NCBI RefSeq assembly: GCF_001316435.1 | Contig: NZ_JXLL01000006.1 | Span: 42,108-106,107 of the forward strand | Direction: 5' to 3' | DNA length: 64,000 nt | DNA from: Caloranaerobacter sp. TR13 | GTDB lineage: Bacteria > Bacillota > Clostridia > Tissierellales > Thermohalobacteraceae | Part shown: positions 62,950-64,000 of the stretch, one piece after another | Position numbering within the stretch: position 1 is the first letter of the stretch | Layout: every line of letters begins with the position of its first letter | The notes under the pieces: model-generated | Database searches by the model: none | The model's input: the letters and a program-made list of their open reading frames with translations, nothing else | What the model was told of the DNA's origin: nothing | Position numbers and translations under genes: made by a program

Positions 62950-63936
62950 ATGAATAATAGTATGATTAATGAAATTTTAAGAGAGTACGAAAAGAAAAGA
63001 GATAAAGCATTATATGAACAAAGACTAAGACAAAATGAAGTTTATTCAAAAATTCCTAGATTAAAAGAAATAGATAAATTAATATCCAAAACAGGTCTAA
63101 TGATTTCTAAAGCAATTATAAACAATCCTCAGAATTATAACGATAAAATAGAAGAAATAAAAAACAAACTAGAAGAATTAAAACGAGAGAAAGCTATATT
63201 ACTTACTGAAAATAATATCCCTCTAGAATATATGGATATTAATTATGAATGTAACAAATGTAATGACACAGGGTTTCTAAAAAACGGAAGTAAGTGTTCT
63301 TGTTTTAAACAAGCTCTTATCAATAGAGCTTACAAAATGTCTAATCTTGAACATATTCTCTATAAAGAGAACTTCCAAACTTTTAATATTAACATTTTCA
63401 GCAATAAACCTTTTGAAAATGAAAAAGTAACACCAAGAGAAAATATGCAAAACATATTAAGTATATGTGAAGGATTTGTATTTAATTTTGATGAAGATAA
63501 CGAAGAAAATCTACTATTTTATGGAACGACTGGATTAGGCAAAACTTTCATGTGTAATTGTATTGCTAAAGCTCTATTAGATAAAGGAAAAATAGTAATA
63601 TATCAAACAGCTTTCAAAATACTTGAAATAATAGAAGAATATAGATTTAGAAGAAATTCAAATAAGGATGAATATAAATTAGACTATGAACTTCTATTTG
63701 ATGCAGATTTGCTGATAATTGATGATTTAGGTACTGAACTAGTAAATACCTTTACTAATACTGAAATTTTTAACATAGTAAATTCAAGATTGATAAAAGG
63801 CAATAAAACTATAATATCTACAAACCTTTCACCTATAGAGATATCTAATACCTATACAGATAGGATTTTTTCAAGAATTCTAAACAAGTTTACTCCAATT
63901 AGGTTTTTTGGTCCTGATTTGAGGTGGGAAGTATAA
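62950..63936 (+). CDS. dnaC: DnaC/DnaI-like helicase loader ATPase
   Basis: A 328-residue AAA+ protein: N-terminal coiled coil, a Cys cluster that may bind zinc (CNKCNDTGFL, CSCF, about 90-115), then the ATPase core with Walker A GTTGLGKTF, Walker B LLIIDDLGTE, and an arginine-finger region TDRIFSRI. It loads the replicative helicase. It starts after GAGGAGGGTATTC, 24 bases behind the DnaD gene, as one operon. Confidence 0.93.
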   Translation: MNNSMINEILREYEKKRDKALYEQRLRQNEVYSKIPRLKEIDKLISKTGLMISKAIINNPQNYNDKIEEIKNKLEELKREKAILLTENNIPLEYMDINYECNKCNDTGFLKNGSKCSCFKQALINRAYKMSNLEHILYKENFQTFNINIFSNKPFENEKVTPRENMQNILSICEGFVFNFDEDNEENLLFYGTTGLGKTFMCNCIAKALLDKGKIVIYQTAFKILEIIEEYRFRRNSNKDEYKLDYELLFDADLLIIDDLGTELVNTFTNTEIFNIVNSRLIKGNKTIISTNLSPIEISNTYTDRIFSRILNKFTPIRFFGPDLRWEV

Positions 63937-63974
63937 AAAAAGAAGCTTAAGAGAATATCTTAAGCTTCTTTTTT
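63935..63974 (+). terminator. Terminator after DnaI-like gene
   Basis: AAAAAAGAAGCTTAAG pairs with CTTAAGCTTCTTTTTT around AGAATAT. It also lies just beyond the 3' end of the tRNA on the other strand and could serve both. Confidence 0.88.
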
Positions 63975-63975
63975 A

Positions 63976-64000
63976 TGGAGCTGGCGATGGGACTCGAACC
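63976..64000 (-). tRNA. tRNA 3' end (partial, perhaps tRNA-Thr)
   Basis: The minus strand reads GGTTCGAGTCCCATCGCC then AGCTCCA: the T loop TTCGAGT, half the T stem, the acceptor strand, discriminator T and an encoded CCA. The rest, including the anticodon, is outside the window. The acceptor GCTGGCG and U73 fit tRNA-Thr of Firmicutes but do not prove it. Confidence 0.85.

Noticed and set aside
1..64000. CRISPR arrays, prophage or integrase modules, rRNA operon
   Set aside because: No regularly spaced identical repeats, no phage structural genes or integrases, and no rRNA sequence were seen; only the tRNA end at the right border.

Overview
The window is an AT-rich chromosomal segment from an anaerobic, low-GC Gram-positive bacterium, most likely a member of the Clostridia/Tissierellia. 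The support is strong AGGAGG-type ribosome binding sites with frequent TTG/GTG starts, T-box and S-box riboswitches, a WalRK operon, an arginine deiminase pathway, the [FeFe]-hydrogenase maturase HydF, OPT and M20 peptide-use genes, and a probable selenoprotein. Species cannot be fixed from the sequence.

Layout. 0.5-4.4 kb: CoA/pantothenate block (Nudix CoA diphosphatase, then panG-panB-panC-panD behind a 5' leader with its own promoter and intrinsic terminator). 4.6-7.7 kb: PEP carboxykinase-like protein, then an ApbE flavin transferase and an FMN-binding lipoprotein. 7.8-9.1 kb: recX and a ydjM-like gene under a perfect LexA/DinR box. 9.2-12 kb: S-box riboswitch and metNIQ methionine importer. 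12-14 kb: a reductive-dehalogenase-like Fe-S protein and tag. 14-20 kb: arginine deiminase cluster arcA-arcB-arcC-trmB-like plus a YfcC-type carrier. 20-24.4 kb: dipeptidase, small membrane protein, stand-alone PqqD-like protein and OPT transporter with a structured leader. 24.6-30.1 kb: glnS, a LUD protein, speD, and asnS behind an Asn T-box. 30.1-33.7 kb: ttcA-like, aspA, hydF. 33.9-37.7 kb: DUF302 protein, an 85-residue glutaredoxin-like gene read through an in-frame UGA, a second dehalogenase-like Fe-S protein, an M29 aminopeptidase and a DUF1540 protein.

37.7-44.4 kb is the accessory region: a RAYT-type transposase with inverted ends, an ABC-2 exporter, a decayed class-III aminotransferase, and an ECF sigma factor paired with an unrecognised five-repeat protein. 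44.6-55.8 kb is the conserved cell-wall block: TSUP permease, rlmH, HNH nuclease, CxxH/CxxC protein, htrA, walJ, murA, yycI, yycH, an extra secreted protein, walK and walR. 56-64 kb holds a gluzincin, an AprX-like subtilase, a LysM-G5-M23 cell-wall hydrolase, an M1 peptidase, the DnaD/DnaI-type helicase-loading pair and the 3' end of a tRNA.

Metabolically the genes fit an amino-acid and peptide fermenter: peptide import and cleavage, arginine catabolism giving ATP through carbamate kinase, aspartate deamination, polyamine synthesis and hydrogenase maturation. The strongest candidate for something missed by routine annotation is the UxxC glutaredoxin-like selenoprotein at 34610-34867. Next are the sigma-factor/repeat-protein pair, the pan and OPT leaders, and the hairpin that buries the ribosome binding site of the second dehalogenase-like gene.
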